Source of the DNA: Dyadobacter luteus
GTDB lineage: Bacteria; Bacteroidota; Bacteroidia; Cytophagales; Spirosomataceae
Direction of reading: 5' to 3'
Assembly: GCF_003383615.1 (NCBI RefSeq)
Contig: NZ_QNUL01000006.1
Span: 1-64,000 of the forward strand
Length of the DNA: 64,000 nt
Shown: in pieces, positions 33,509 to 41,256 of the stretch
Layout of the letters: each line of letters opens with the position of its first letter
Numbering within the stretch: the stretch's first letter is position 1
The notes under the pieces: model-generated
The model's database searches: none
What the model saw: only the letters and a program-made list of their open reading frames with translations
What the model was told of the DNA's origin: nothing
Program-made: the position numbers and the translations under genes

Positions 33509-34111
33509 TCACTCCTTCAAAGCCTTCGCATCCAATTTCCTGATCATATCCTTTTTATTAAACAACAATCTCCAGACAGCAAAGGAGATTTCCTGATCGG
33601 GCATGCAGGCTTTACAGATCGGGCTTTCGGCGGTGGCGGGGACATTGTATACGATGAGGGTGTCGTTCAGTTGCTGTACGTTGTCGGTTACTGCCGTTTT
33701 TGATTTTGCGCTGTACAAATAGGCCTCCAACAATTCTTTTTCTTTAGGATTTAAATCTGTGTTGCTGATGTCGGCTTCTCCCAGGAGCTGAATATGTACA
33801 CCATATTCTTTTTCCATGGCATTGATCAAAGGAATTTGAGAAAGGTCTTTACAGACTGCAGTGCCTTTTTCAGGATTGGTTGCCAGTTCTTTTTCCAGCG
33901 TTTTCTCGGTGATTTTGGAAATTTTCTTACCCCATTCATCAATGGTGTAAACGAGCTGGGTGTTGGTCACCCGTTTGATCTGAGATGCTTTGATCTCACG
34001 GGAAAGTTCCTTGGTGTTTTCCAGGCGTTTGGCCTGACAGCCGCTGAGCACGATGATGACTGTTGCGATACAGGCAAAAGACTGAATGAACTTGTATTGG
34101 GTATGATTCAT
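33509..34111 (-). CDS. Lipoprotein, possibly DUF3365/Tll0287-like
   Basis: About 200 residues from ATG MNHTQYKF. The signal ends in a lipobox LSGC, so it is probably lipid-anchored. The body has a helical N-part, then TAVCKDLSQIPLINAMEKEYGVHIQ, NPKEKELLEAY and SPICKACMPD. The order (VC near the start of a helix, a GVxIxL strand, an NPxE-like turn, a final CxxC) resembles Tll0287/DUF3365 haem-sensor domains, but the terminal CxxCH lacks its His. The match is weak. Divergent from prfA. Confidence 0.65.
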   Translation of the reverse strand: MNHTQYKFIQSFACIATVIIVLSGCQAKRLENTKELSREIKASQIKRVTNTQLVYTIDEWGKKISKITEKTLEKELATNPEKGTAVCKDLSQIPLINAMEKEYGVHIQLLGEADISNTDLNPKEKELLEAYLYSAKSKTAVTDNVQQLNDTLIVYNVPATAESPICKACMPDQEISFAVWRLLFNKKDMIRKLDAKALKE

Positions 34112-34231
34112 GATGACGTTTTTAATAGCAATGTACCTTGCAAAGGTGGTTATTTTGGTTCTTAATACTGATTCGGAATACAGGAAGATTTCATTCGTGC
34201 TGTCATTCAGCATTCAAAACTGAATAATGCG

Positions 34232-34239
34232 TATCTTTG
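34232..34239 (+). promoter_or_regulatory. -7 element of the prfA promoter
   Basis: TATCTTTG is an exact TAnnTTTG match 37 bp upstream of the prfA ATG. A -33 element is not obvious. Confidence 0.5.
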
Positions 34240-34276
34240 TGCCCCAAATGGGCTTGCCCCAAGATACCATATTATC

Positions 34277-35350
34277 ATGCTAGATAAATTAGAAGCTATA
34301 AAGGAGCGTTTCGAAGAGGTTTCGCAACAAATTATTCAACCTGAAATCGTTTCGGATTCTACCCGCTATTCCAAAATTAGTAAGGAATATAAAGACCTTG
34401 GTAAGATCGTTGACAAATATACCATTTACCTAAAACTGCAAAAGGATATTGCAGGCACTAAAGAGCTGATTGATAACGAGAAGGATGAGGATTTAAGAGA
34501 AATGGCTAAGGAGGAGCTCAGTGAGCTGAATCCGAAAATGGAAATTCTGGAACAGGAAATAAAAGAATTGCTGATTCCGAAAGATCCGAATGACAGCCGG
34601 AATATCATTCTTGAAATTCGTGGTGGAACGGGTGGAGATGAGGCGGCTATATTCGCAGGTGATTTGTTCCGTATGTACCAAAGATTCTTTGAAAAAATGG
34701 GCTGGCGTACGTCTGTGATGGATTTTACAGAAGGTACCAATGGAGGTTACAAAGAGATCATTGTGAAGGTGGAGGGAGAAGATGTGTACGGCAAAATGAA
34801 ATTTGAATCGGGCGTGCATCGTGTGCAACGTGTTCCGCAAACGGAATCCCAGGGACGTATTCATACTTCGGCAGCTTCGGTGGCGGTATTGCCGGAAGCG
34901 GAAGAGGTGGATGTGCAGATCAACATGGGCGATGTGCGGATTGACACGTTTATGTCGTCGGGTGCAGGTGGACAGTCGGTAAACACGACGTATTCAGCAG
35001 TTCGTCTGACTCACATTCCGTCAGGTTTGGTGGTGAGTTGCCAGGATGAACGTTCTCAGTTAAAAAACAAAGACAGGGCTTTGAGCGTACTGCGTTCGCG
35101 TTTGTATGAGATCGAACTTAAAAAACATAACGATGCGATCAGCTCACAGCGTAAAACGATGGTAGGAAGCGGGGACAGATCTGATAAGATCCGTACTTAT
35201 AACTATCCTCAGAGCCGTATCACAGATCACCGTATCGGGTATACAGTTTATAATCTTCCGGCTGTAATGGAGGGGGATATTGCCGAATTTATCGAAAGAC
35301 TGCGTATCGCTGAAAATGCGGAAAGAATGCAGGAAGGAGAAGCGGTGTAA
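34277..35350 (+). CDS. prfA: Peptide chain release factor 1
   Basis: At 357 residues this is normal for RF1, which terminates translation at UAA and UAG. The stop-codon recognition loop is in RVPQTESQGRIHTSA (PxT at 187-189, PQT here instead of the common PAT), and the catalytic GGQ is at 231-233 in SSGAGGQSVN. It is not the frameshifted RF2 type. Monocistronic, followed by a REP-like hairpin cluster. Confidence 0.96.
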   Translation: MLDKLEAIKERFEEVSQQIIQPEIVSDSTRYSKISKEYKDLGKIVDKYTIYLKLQKDIAGTKELIDNEKDEDLREMAKEELSELNPKMEILEQEIKELLIPKDPNDSRNIILEIRGGTGGDEAAIFAGDLFRMYQRFFEKMGWRTSVMDFTEGTNGGYKEIIVKVEGEDVYGKMKFESGVHRVQRVPQTESQGRIHTSAASVAVLPEAEEVDVQINMGDVRIDTFMSSGAGGQSVNTTYSAVRLTHIPSGLVVSCQDERSQLKNKDRALSVLRSRLYEIELKKHNDAISSQRKTMVGSGDRSDKIRTYNYPQSRITDHRIGYTVYNLPAVMEGDIAEFIERLRIAENAERMQEGEAV

Positions 35351-35380
35351 TCTACTTCAGAGGACAGAATTTTGAGATAT

Positions 35381-35466
35381 AACCCTGTAAGGGTTTAATA
35401 TGAATAGCCCCGGATGGAAATCCGGGGTATGAAATTTTAGTGCGAACCGATAACCCTGGAAGGGTT
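35381..35466. repeat. REP-like cluster of three hairpins
   Basis: AACCCTGTAAGGGTT (35381-35395), then CCCCGGATGGAAATCCGGGG (35408-35427), then AACCCTGGAAGGGTT (35452-35466). The first and last are near-identical palindromes flanking a GC-rich hairpin. Such composite intergenic elements recur in many Bacteroidota genomes and are often linked to RAYT transposases. Confidence 0.8.
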
Positions 35467-35476
35467 GAACTAACTA

Positions 35477-36025
35477 TTACCGTGTTGGATACAATCCCGG
35501 ATACGTCTTTCCTTTGTACGTTTCGAAAGGCTCCTTTTTGTGGTAATCTTCTCCGAAAAACGTAATCACTTCGTGAAATTCCTTTGCTTTCATGTAGCCC
35601 GGTAGTGGCTGTATCATCTGAAACTGATCATCCAGAAATACGGTTGTCGGGTAACTTGGCTGATTATTGGTAAGCGCTAGTAATAGTTCATGCGTACGGC
35701 CTTGCGAAACAAACTTTTTATCTCCGAGTGTAATCGCTTCCTTTTGCTCTGCGTCCAGTTTTACGGCGTAGTACTTCTTATTGATATAGTCGACAACGGC
35801 TTTATTCTTAAAAGTTTCCTTGTCCATTACCTTACACCACCCGCACCAATCGGTGTATACATCAATCAAAATTTTACGTGGCTCGGTTTTCATTTTGGCA
35901 TAGGCCTGCTCAATGGTCAGCCATTGGATGGTATCGGCTGGTTTATCACTCACATCTGAACGGAAGCCCGTCAGTGAAACAATAGCCAGAACGATGGTCG
36001 AAAATAGGGGAAATTGATTTTTCAT
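35477..36025 (-). CDS. Exported thioredoxin-fold protein
   Basis: About 182 residues from ATG MKNQFPLFSTIVLAIVSL, the start of a signal peptide. The longer open frame upstream lacks one. The thioredoxin active site is CGWC in VYTDWCGWCKVMDKETF, and the cis-proline region is QPSYPTTVFLDD. It belongs with the DUF255/thioredoxin_7-like proteins that reduce or form disulphides in the periplasm. Divergent from a glyoxalase-fold gene. Confidence 0.88.
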   Translation of the reverse strand: MKNQFPLFSTIVLAIVSLTGFRSDVSDKPADTIQWLTIEQAYAKMKTEPRKILIDVYTDWCGWCKVMDKETFKNKAVVDYINKKYYAVKLDAEQKEAITLGDKKFVSQGRTHELLLALTNNQPSYPTTVFLDDQFQMIQPLPGYMKAKEFHEVITFFGEDYHKKEPFETYKGKTYPGLYPTR

Positions 36026-36108
36026 GCTGATGTAATTAACTTGTCGGCACTGAAGCTGAAGGCAACAGGTTGGTAACAAATATCGTAGAAAAATAATTGA
36101 TTTTCAGT

Positions 36109-36486
36109 ATGAAAGTAAGTCAGGTAATACCCATTCTCCGGATTTTTGATGAAGCCAAAGCGCATGAATTTTATATCGGCTGGCTGGGCTTTTCTATTGA
36201 CTGGACACATAGTTTTGATGAAAATGCTCCAATCTATATGCAGAACAATGGTATTGTTCTGCATTTGTCGGAACATCATGGCGATTGTACGCTGGGAGCA
36301 AAGGTTTTTATCGAATGTGAAGGCGTGCGTGAGCTACACCAGGAACTCAATGATAAGAAGTATAAATACAATCGTCCGGGTTTGGTAGAAGAACCGTGGG
36401 ATTCTATTTCGGTTACAGTTGTGGATCCGTTTATGAACAGGCTTGTATTCAATGAAAGATTGAATTCGGAAAAGAAACAGATCTAG
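36109..36486 (+). CDS. Glyoxalase/bleomycin-resistance-fold protein
   Basis: About 125 residues from ATG MKVSQVIPIL. Vicinal-oxygen-chelate fold of the Ble type: RIFDEAKAHEFYIGWLGFSIDW at the start and VVDPFMNRLVFNE at the end are typical. Bleomycin-binding members sequester the drug rather than cleave it, but drug resistance is not shown here. Its stop overlaps the convergent DMT transporter stop by 4 bp. Confidence 0.85.
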   Translation: MKVSQVIPILRIFDEAKAHEFYIGWLGFSIDWTHSFDENAPIYMQNNGIVLHLSEHHGDCTLGAKVFIECEGVRELHQELNDKKYKYNRPGLVEEPWDSISVTVVDPFMNRLVFNERLNSEKKQI

Positions 36487-37430
36487 GCCTCTTTGGTTTT
36501 GGCGAGAGAAACAAGTATTCCGCCTGCGATAATCAGTGCCATACCGGCGAGGGAAGAAATGGACGGGAAAGCTTCTCCCATGAAAAAGCCGATCAGTACA
36601 GAAAACAGAATATTGGAATAACCAATGGCGGCTACGCGTCCTGCTTTGTCGTAACTGAACGACTGTGTAAGCATTTTTTGGCCGAGTAATGCTGTCAGGC
36701 CTAGCGCGAGAAATGCGGTCCACTGATCAATCGTGTCCGGCCATTTGAAAGTCCCGATCAGGAAATCCAGCCCTTCCATTGGAAAATAGGTTCCAACCAG
36801 CATAGAGGCGATCGGCATCAGAATTCCACTCAGCATAAATGAAAGAATGATCGCGCGGGAATCATATACCCACCCCAGCTGGCGTATTGAAAGATAGCTG
36901 ATTGCCGTCAGAACAGCATTGCCCAATCCAAGTACGTTGTCTCTCCAAGCCAGTGAAAGGTCGGGACGGAATACCAACAGAATACCTGAAAAGCCAATGA
37001 AGATTGCAGCCCATTCTTTCTTATTCAAAGCTTCGCCAATGAGTAGCCAGGATAGCAGCGCCAGAAAAATAGGGTAGGTATATTGGTAAGTGGATGCTCT
37101 GCCGAGTCCGAGGGTTTGGATCGCGTAAAAAAGCAGATATAAAGAAAGTGTACCCACAATACCTCGAAAGATCAGCAGTCCGAGTTTACCACCTCCTTTT
37201 TGTTCTAATGGCCGATTACGGATACTTGATAAAATGAATATAACTCCAACGATGTTCCGGAAGAAAACCAGTTGTACGATATGAAACTCTTTGCCGATGT
37301 GTTTAGAAATGGCCGATGTCAGCGAAAAGAAAAATGCTGCTCCGAGCATCAGGATAATGCCTTTCTGAGATTCAGGGAAAGTAAAACGGTTGTCGGCTGG
37401 GGTAATCAAGGTATATGGAAATTTTTGCAA
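36483..37430 (-). CDS. DMT-superfamily transporter (EamA)
   Basis: A 315-residue inner-membrane protein with about ten transmembrane helices arranged as two EamA repeats. The first begins with GIILMLGAAFFFSLTSAISK and contains FFRNIVGVIF. The second begins after residue 165 with the NAVLTAISYLSIRQLG segment. The substrate is unknown. Upstream lies the TTACACAGAGG-type repeat. Confidence 0.88.
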   Translation of the reverse strand: MQKFPYTLITPADNRFTFPESQKGIILMLGAAFFFSLTSAISKHIGKEFHIVQLVFFRNIVGVIFILSSIRNRPLEQKGGGKLGLLIFRGIVGTLSLYLLFYAIQTLGLGRASTYQYTYPIFLALLSWLLIGEALNKKEWAAIFIGFSGILLVFRPDLSLAWRDNVLGLGNAVLTAISYLSIRQLGWVYDSRAIILSFMLSGILMPIASMLVGTYFPMEGLDFLIGTFKWPDTIDQWTAFLALGLTALLGQKMLTQSFSYDKAGRVAAIGYSNILFSVLIGFFMGEAFPSISSLAGMALIIAGGILVSLAKTKEA

Positions 37431-37442
37431 AGATAGGTATTA

Positions 37443-37570
37443 GGTTACACAGAGGTACACAGAGATGGGAAGAGATGCACAGAGTTTATTCTTCCCATCG
37501 GATCTTTCTCACATGCTAATCGAATTTTCTCTGTGGCTCTCAGTCTTCACTCTGTGAGCCACTGTGTAAT
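37443..37570. repeat. Second TTACACAGAGGTACACAGAG-type repeat
   Basis: GGTTACACAGAGGTACACAG at 37443 and its partner CACTGTGTAAT (37560-37570) bracket further ATGCACAGAG and CTCTGTGG variants. It has the same outer arms as the element at 9985-10201. Confidence 0.75.
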
Positions 37571-37602
37571 TTGTCCAATTGTGTAACCTCCTCAATATTC
37601 AC

Positions 37603-37610
37603 TACTTTTG
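37603..37610 (+). promoter_or_regulatory. -7 element driving the cobalamin riboswitch
   Basis: TACTTTTG is an exact TAnnTTTG match ending 2 bp before the 5' strand of the riboswitch P1 helix, which fits a start of transcription at the aptamer. An imperfect ATTG lies 21 bp upstream. Confidence 0.55.
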
Positions 37611-37612
37611 CA

Positions 37613-37844
37613 GTGTTTTGGTGCTAGGCTTTCTCAAAGAGAAGGCGCTTAAAAGGGAATTTCGTTATATGCGAAAGCTGTCCCCGCAACTGTACAGTCC
37701 GTGATGATGATCTGCATCTTCATAGCCACTGGAAGTATTGATTGAGTGATAGAATGAGTGAATGATAGAATTTACTCTCTTTTTCAACAATGCTCCGGGA
37801 AGGCGACAGATCATCGGACTAAGCCAGGAGACCTGCCTGAACAC
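37613..37844 (+). promoter_or_regulatory. Cobalamin (B12) riboswitch
   Basis: The aptamer is complete: P1 pairs GTGTT (37613-37617) with AACAC (37840-37844). Conserved core segments are AAAAGGGAAT (37651), GCTGTCCCCGCAACTGTA (37677), GCCACTGG, GGGAAGGCGACAG and the B12 box AAGCCAGGAGACCTGCC (37821-37837). A peripheral arm at 37738-37790 is expanded and contains two GATAGAAT repeats. It lies 62 bp before the btuB-like gene and should repress it when adenosyl- or methylcobalamin is plentiful. Confidence 0.95.
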
Positions 37845-37906
37845 ATCTGGTGTAAAACGGTTTTCGGAGGAAGAGCCGGATTATGTGATATCTATCTGGT
37901 TCAAAA

Positions 37907-39850
37907 GTGTCTAAAAGATTCAGTTTTGGTGTTTATCTGCTTTTTGCAATCGGCTGTGCCTTTTCGTATCAGTCTTTTGCGCAGAAGGATACTATTTTTC
38001 TTGCTCCGGCTACGGTGAGGGGAACGGCTCCTGAGCGCTTTATGAGCGGATTAAAATATCAGAAGATTGATTCTGTCACGCTTACCCAGTTCAGATTTCA
38101 GAATCTGGCTGATATATTGGCTTATAATACATCTCTTGCTTTTAAAAATTACGGTCCGGGAGCACTTACGACAGTTTCATTTCGGGGTACTTCGGCCAAT
38201 CATACAGCCGTGTTGTGGAATGGTCTCAATATCAATTCTCCCACATTGGGTCAGTCCGATTTTTCGACTATTCCGGTGGCCGGTTTTGATCAGCTTGCTG
38301 TTCAGTATGGCTCCGCTGCGAGTATAGTCGGGACGGATGCAGTTGGTGGGAGCGTTTTGTTGAATAGTACAGCGCCGACGCAGGGCTTTAGTGCGGCAAT
38401 TGGCCGGCAGCAGGAAAGTTTTCATAATAGTCAAACGCAGGCCTGGGCAAAGTACGGCTCAGCACTAGGTAAGAACTGGGCTATTTCCGGTAAAACAGCC
38501 ATTTACTATGGCAATATGAAAAATCGCTTTCCCGAACCGACGCGCCGGAATGTATTGCTTTTACCAACACAGACAATACAAAAAGGGATTGTACAGGATG
38601 TTTTTCTACGTTCGAAAAACAACCATGAACTATCTGCCCATGTTTGGCTTACTGACAACGCGCTAACCATCAATCCGGAAAATGCCGCAGGGAGGGAACT
38701 TACCCAAACACAGGCATACAGGACAATGCTTAAATATCAGTGGAATGACTTCTCTGTACGAGCATCGTGGGTTCGCGATATCATTGATTACGCAACCGGC
38801 GATTATAGTAATCTGGATCATGCAGTAACGGATAAGTTGGGAACCCGGATTGAAAGAGATTTTCACTGGAACGTTGGTGCCGCAGGTAAAATACAGATAA
38901 AGAGCGGAGGAGAATTTACCCATTTCCGTACACGGGTTGCTGGTTATGAACGACCTGAAATTACAGAGAACAGGGGAGATCTGTTTTTACTGACACGCTG
39001 GGAAACAACGTCAGGACTTTTGGTGTCTGCCAATTTACGACAGGCATTTGTAACAGGTTTTCAGCCACCATTTACACCCTCTTTAGGCGTCGAATACCCT
39101 CTTATCCAAACGAATCGATATACATTAAAGGCGAAAGGCTCTTTGGCGCGCAGCTACCGGGTGCCGACCTTGAACGAAAGGTATTGGAAAACGTTGGGTA
39201 ATCCGGATATCAAACCGGAAAGTGGTTTTAACAAAGAGTTGGGAATAGACCAACAATATACGACTTCCGATAACCAGCTGTTTTCGTTTTCCGCAACGGT
39301 CTATCACAATCGTATCAAAAACTGGAGTTACTGGAATCCCGGCAATAGTTTCAAGGTAGAAAATCTGCAGGAGGTGCTGGCGAGAGGAATCGAACTGCAG
39401 GCTGGCTGGAATGCTTCATTTCGAATGATCAAAACGGGAGCAAGGATGAATTATACTTACACGCGGAGTTCTCAGGAAAAGATTTATGATGCCTATGCCG
39501 TGGATATAGTAGGCAAGCAACTTACCTATATTCCAAAGCATTCGGGAAATGTGAATCTGTTCACTGCATACCGGAATTTCCGTCTGACAGGTCAATTACT
39601 GGCTGTGAGCAGAAGGTATACACGTACCGATAATTCGCTGTATCTGGATAGTTATGTGCTGGCGAATCTATTGGCAGAAACCAACTATAACCTGGGGAAT
39701 ATGCAGTTGCGGATACAAGGGCAAGTGAACAATATCGGTAATTCCTTTTATCTGAACGTAAGAAGTAACGCCATGCCGGGGAGGAGTTTTGCCATTAACT
39801 TATTATTGAGTTACAGGTCTTATACTGAAGCCGACAAAAAGCTAAAATGA
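37907..39850 (+). CDS. btuB: TonB-dependent receptor, BtuB-like (cobalamin uptake)
   Basis: A 647-residue outer-membrane receptor from a GTG start. A signal peptide ends near SFAQKDT. The plug domain (about 50-150) holds SFRGTSANHTAVLWNGLNIN and TDAVGGSVLLNS, and the rest is a 22-strand-type barrel with SYRVPTLNERYW and a strand-like end LLSYRSYTEADKK. The B12 substrate is assigned from the riboswitch directly upstream and the BtuG-like lipoprotein directly downstream. The barrel sequence alone would not show it. Confidence 0.9.
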   Translation: MSKRFSFGVYLLFAIGCAFSYQSFAQKDTIFLAPATVRGTAPERFMSGLKYQKIDSVTLTQFRFQNLADILAYNTSLAFKNYGPGALTTVSFRGTSANHTAVLWNGLNINSPTLGQSDFSTIPVAGFDQLAVQYGSAASIVGTDAVGGSVLLNSTAPTQGFSAAIGRQQESFHNSQTQAWAKYGSALGKNWAISGKTAIYYGNMKNRFPEPTRRNVLLLPTQTIQKGIVQDVFLRSKNNHELSAHVWLTDNALTINPENAAGRELTQTQAYRTMLKYQWNDFSVRASWVRDIIDYATGDYSNLDHAVTDKLGTRIERDFHWNVGAAGKIQIKSGGEFTHFRTRVAGYERPEITENRGDLFLLTRWETTSGLLVSANLRQAFVTGFQPPFTPSLGVEYPLIQTNRYTLKAKGSLARSYRVPTLNERYWKTLGNPDIKPESGFNKELGIDQQYTTSDNQLFSFSATVYHNRIKNWSYWNPGNSFKVENLQEVLARGIELQAGWNASFRMIKTGARMNYTYTRSSQEKIYDAYAVDIVGKQLTYIPKHSGNVNLFTAYRNFRLTGQLLAVSRRYTRTDNSLYLDSYVLANLLAETNYNLGNMQLRIQGQVNNIGNSFYLNVRSNAMPGRSFAINLLLSYRSYTEADKKLK

Positions 39851-39916
39851 TAAACGTCAACATTATAAATCATCATTGAAGACCGGTGGAACCCGGATGA
39901 ATTATTAAATTTGAGC

Positions 39917-40993
39917 ATGAATATGAAAAAACAACTTACCCAAGGCGTTTTAGCCGCATCTTTATCTTTCTTAGTTTGGTCATGTAACCAAAGTGATCCT
40001 GCGCCAAAGGGCGATTATGTGGACGGAGTTTTTGTAACGACTATTGGAAATTTCAGAGACAACAACGGCAGTCTTTCGTTTTTCAAACGGGAAAACCGCA
40101 CGGCTGATATAGATGTTTATGCCACTGCAAACGGAAGTGGGCTTCAGGGAGGAATCCAGGGTTATGCTTATCTGGAAGGAAAGGGCATTCTTACTGTTGA
40201 CAATTCGAGTGCGGGACTGGATAAGGTAGAAATTGTAGACGCCAACACATTTGAAAAAATAGCTTCAATAGGTGCGCCGGATATTGAGAACCCGAGAAAA
40301 GTTGCTTTCGCTACCGCATCTAAAGCATATGTTTCATGCTGGGGAACTAACGGAGACTATATGTATTCTACGGGCTATATTGCAGTAATTGATCTAAGTA
40401 CCAACAAGGTTGTTAAGAAAATTAATATTGCGAAGGGACCAGAGAAATTATTGGTACACGCCGGTAAATTATACGTTGGAACTACTGATTACACAAATGG
40501 TAAGACGCTTACTGTGATCGATACCAATACAGATGAAATTGTGAAAACAGTGGAATTTGATGGAGCTCCTTCGCCAATCGGAATTGACGCTAATGGTAGA
40601 CTTTGGGTAGGGGCCGGTCGTGGTATTTCGAAAGTAAGCCTGGATAGTTATGCAAAAGGAACCTTGTATGCAGGAACGGATGCGTCTAAGATTGTCGGAA
40701 ATCTGACTTTCAGCCTTGATAAGAAAACGATTTTCTTTATGCTTACTTCTGACTTCGGTACAAAAGGTCAGGCGTATAAAGTGGGGATAGATGATTCAGT
40801 GATTGATATGTCTAAGCCATTTATCAACAGAAATTTTACAGGACTAAATGTCGATCCAAAACAAGGACTGATCTATGCTGCTGTAGATCCTAATCCGGTT
40901 CAATCCGGATATGCGGTACGCTACAGAACAGATGGAAGTGTGATTGATTCGATTAAAGTAGGCGCTTCTCCGATTGGATTTGTATTCAGGTAA
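39917..40993 (+). CDS. BtuG-like beta-propeller lipoprotein (DUF5074/YncE type)
   Basis: About 358 residues from ATG MNMKKQLTQG. The signal ends in a lipobox (LVWSC), so a surface or periplasmic lipoprotein is expected. YVTN-type propeller repeats follow, for example TGYIAVIDLSTNKVVKKINI and LTVIDTNTDEIVKTVEFDG. In Bacteroides, BtuG proteins of this architecture sit on the cell surface and hand cobalamin to BtuB. Position behind the riboswitch-controlled receptor (66 bp) supports the same role here. Confidence 0.8.
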   Translation: MNMKKQLTQGVLAASLSFLVWSCNQSDPAPKGDYVDGVFVTTIGNFRDNNGSLSFFKRENRTADIDVYATANGSGLQGGIQGYAYLEGKGILTVDNSSAGLDKVEIVDANTFEKIASIGAPDIENPRKVAFATASKAYVSCWGTNGDYMYSTGYIAVIDLSTNKVVKKINIAKGPEKLLVHAGKLYVGTTDYTNGKTLTVIDTNTDEIVKTVEFDGAPSPIGIDANGRLWVGAGRGISKVSLDSYAKGTLYAGTDASKIVGNLTFSLDKKTIFFMLTSDFGTKGQAYKVGIDDSVIDMSKPFINRNFTGLNVDPKQGLIYAAVDPNPVQSGYAVRYRTDGSVIDSIKVGASPIGFVFR

Positions 40994-41110
40994 TAGCTTC
41001 CGGTCTGCACTGCGAAGCAGGGCTGAACGGGGAAATCGCATGCCAGGACCGAACGGCGAAATCAGTTGCTGTCTTCGAACTAGTTAGGGAGGGCGCTGCT
41101 TCCGTTCAGC

Positions 41111-41166
41111 CTGACTGCGTCATGCAGACCGAGTCGCGCAGACCGGGTCATTCAGACCGAGTCGCG
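41111..41166. repeat. 14-bp tandem repeat, three clear units plus a degenerate one
   Basis: CAGACCGAGTCGCG (41125-41138), CAGACCGGGTCATT (41139-41152) and CAGACCGAGTCGCG (41153-41166) follow each other without gap, preceded by a 10/14 match at 41111. The 263-bp gap 40994-41256 has no other gene-like content. It also carries two GAACGGNGAAATC copies near 41030. Confidence 0.8.
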
Positions 41167-41256
41167 GAACTTCTCCAACAAACCCTTGTTCATTCAAATC
41201 AGTTATTGGTATCTTCGTTGTTGTCAAAAGTATTCGGAAATGAACAGGTTAGTATA

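Noticed and set aside
34277-35350. Unusual release-factor specificity because of PQT instead of PAT
   Set aside because: The RF1 pattern is PxT. A substitution at the middle position is ordinary and the flanking residues are RF1-type.
37758-38018. 86-residue open frame overlapping the btuB start
   Set aside because: Its first half is the conserved riboswitch core, including the B12 box, and the rest overlaps the receptor gene in another frame.
41111-41166. CRISPR array
   Set aside because: The 14-bp units are adjacent with no spacers and no cas gene is nearby. This is a simple tandem repeat.
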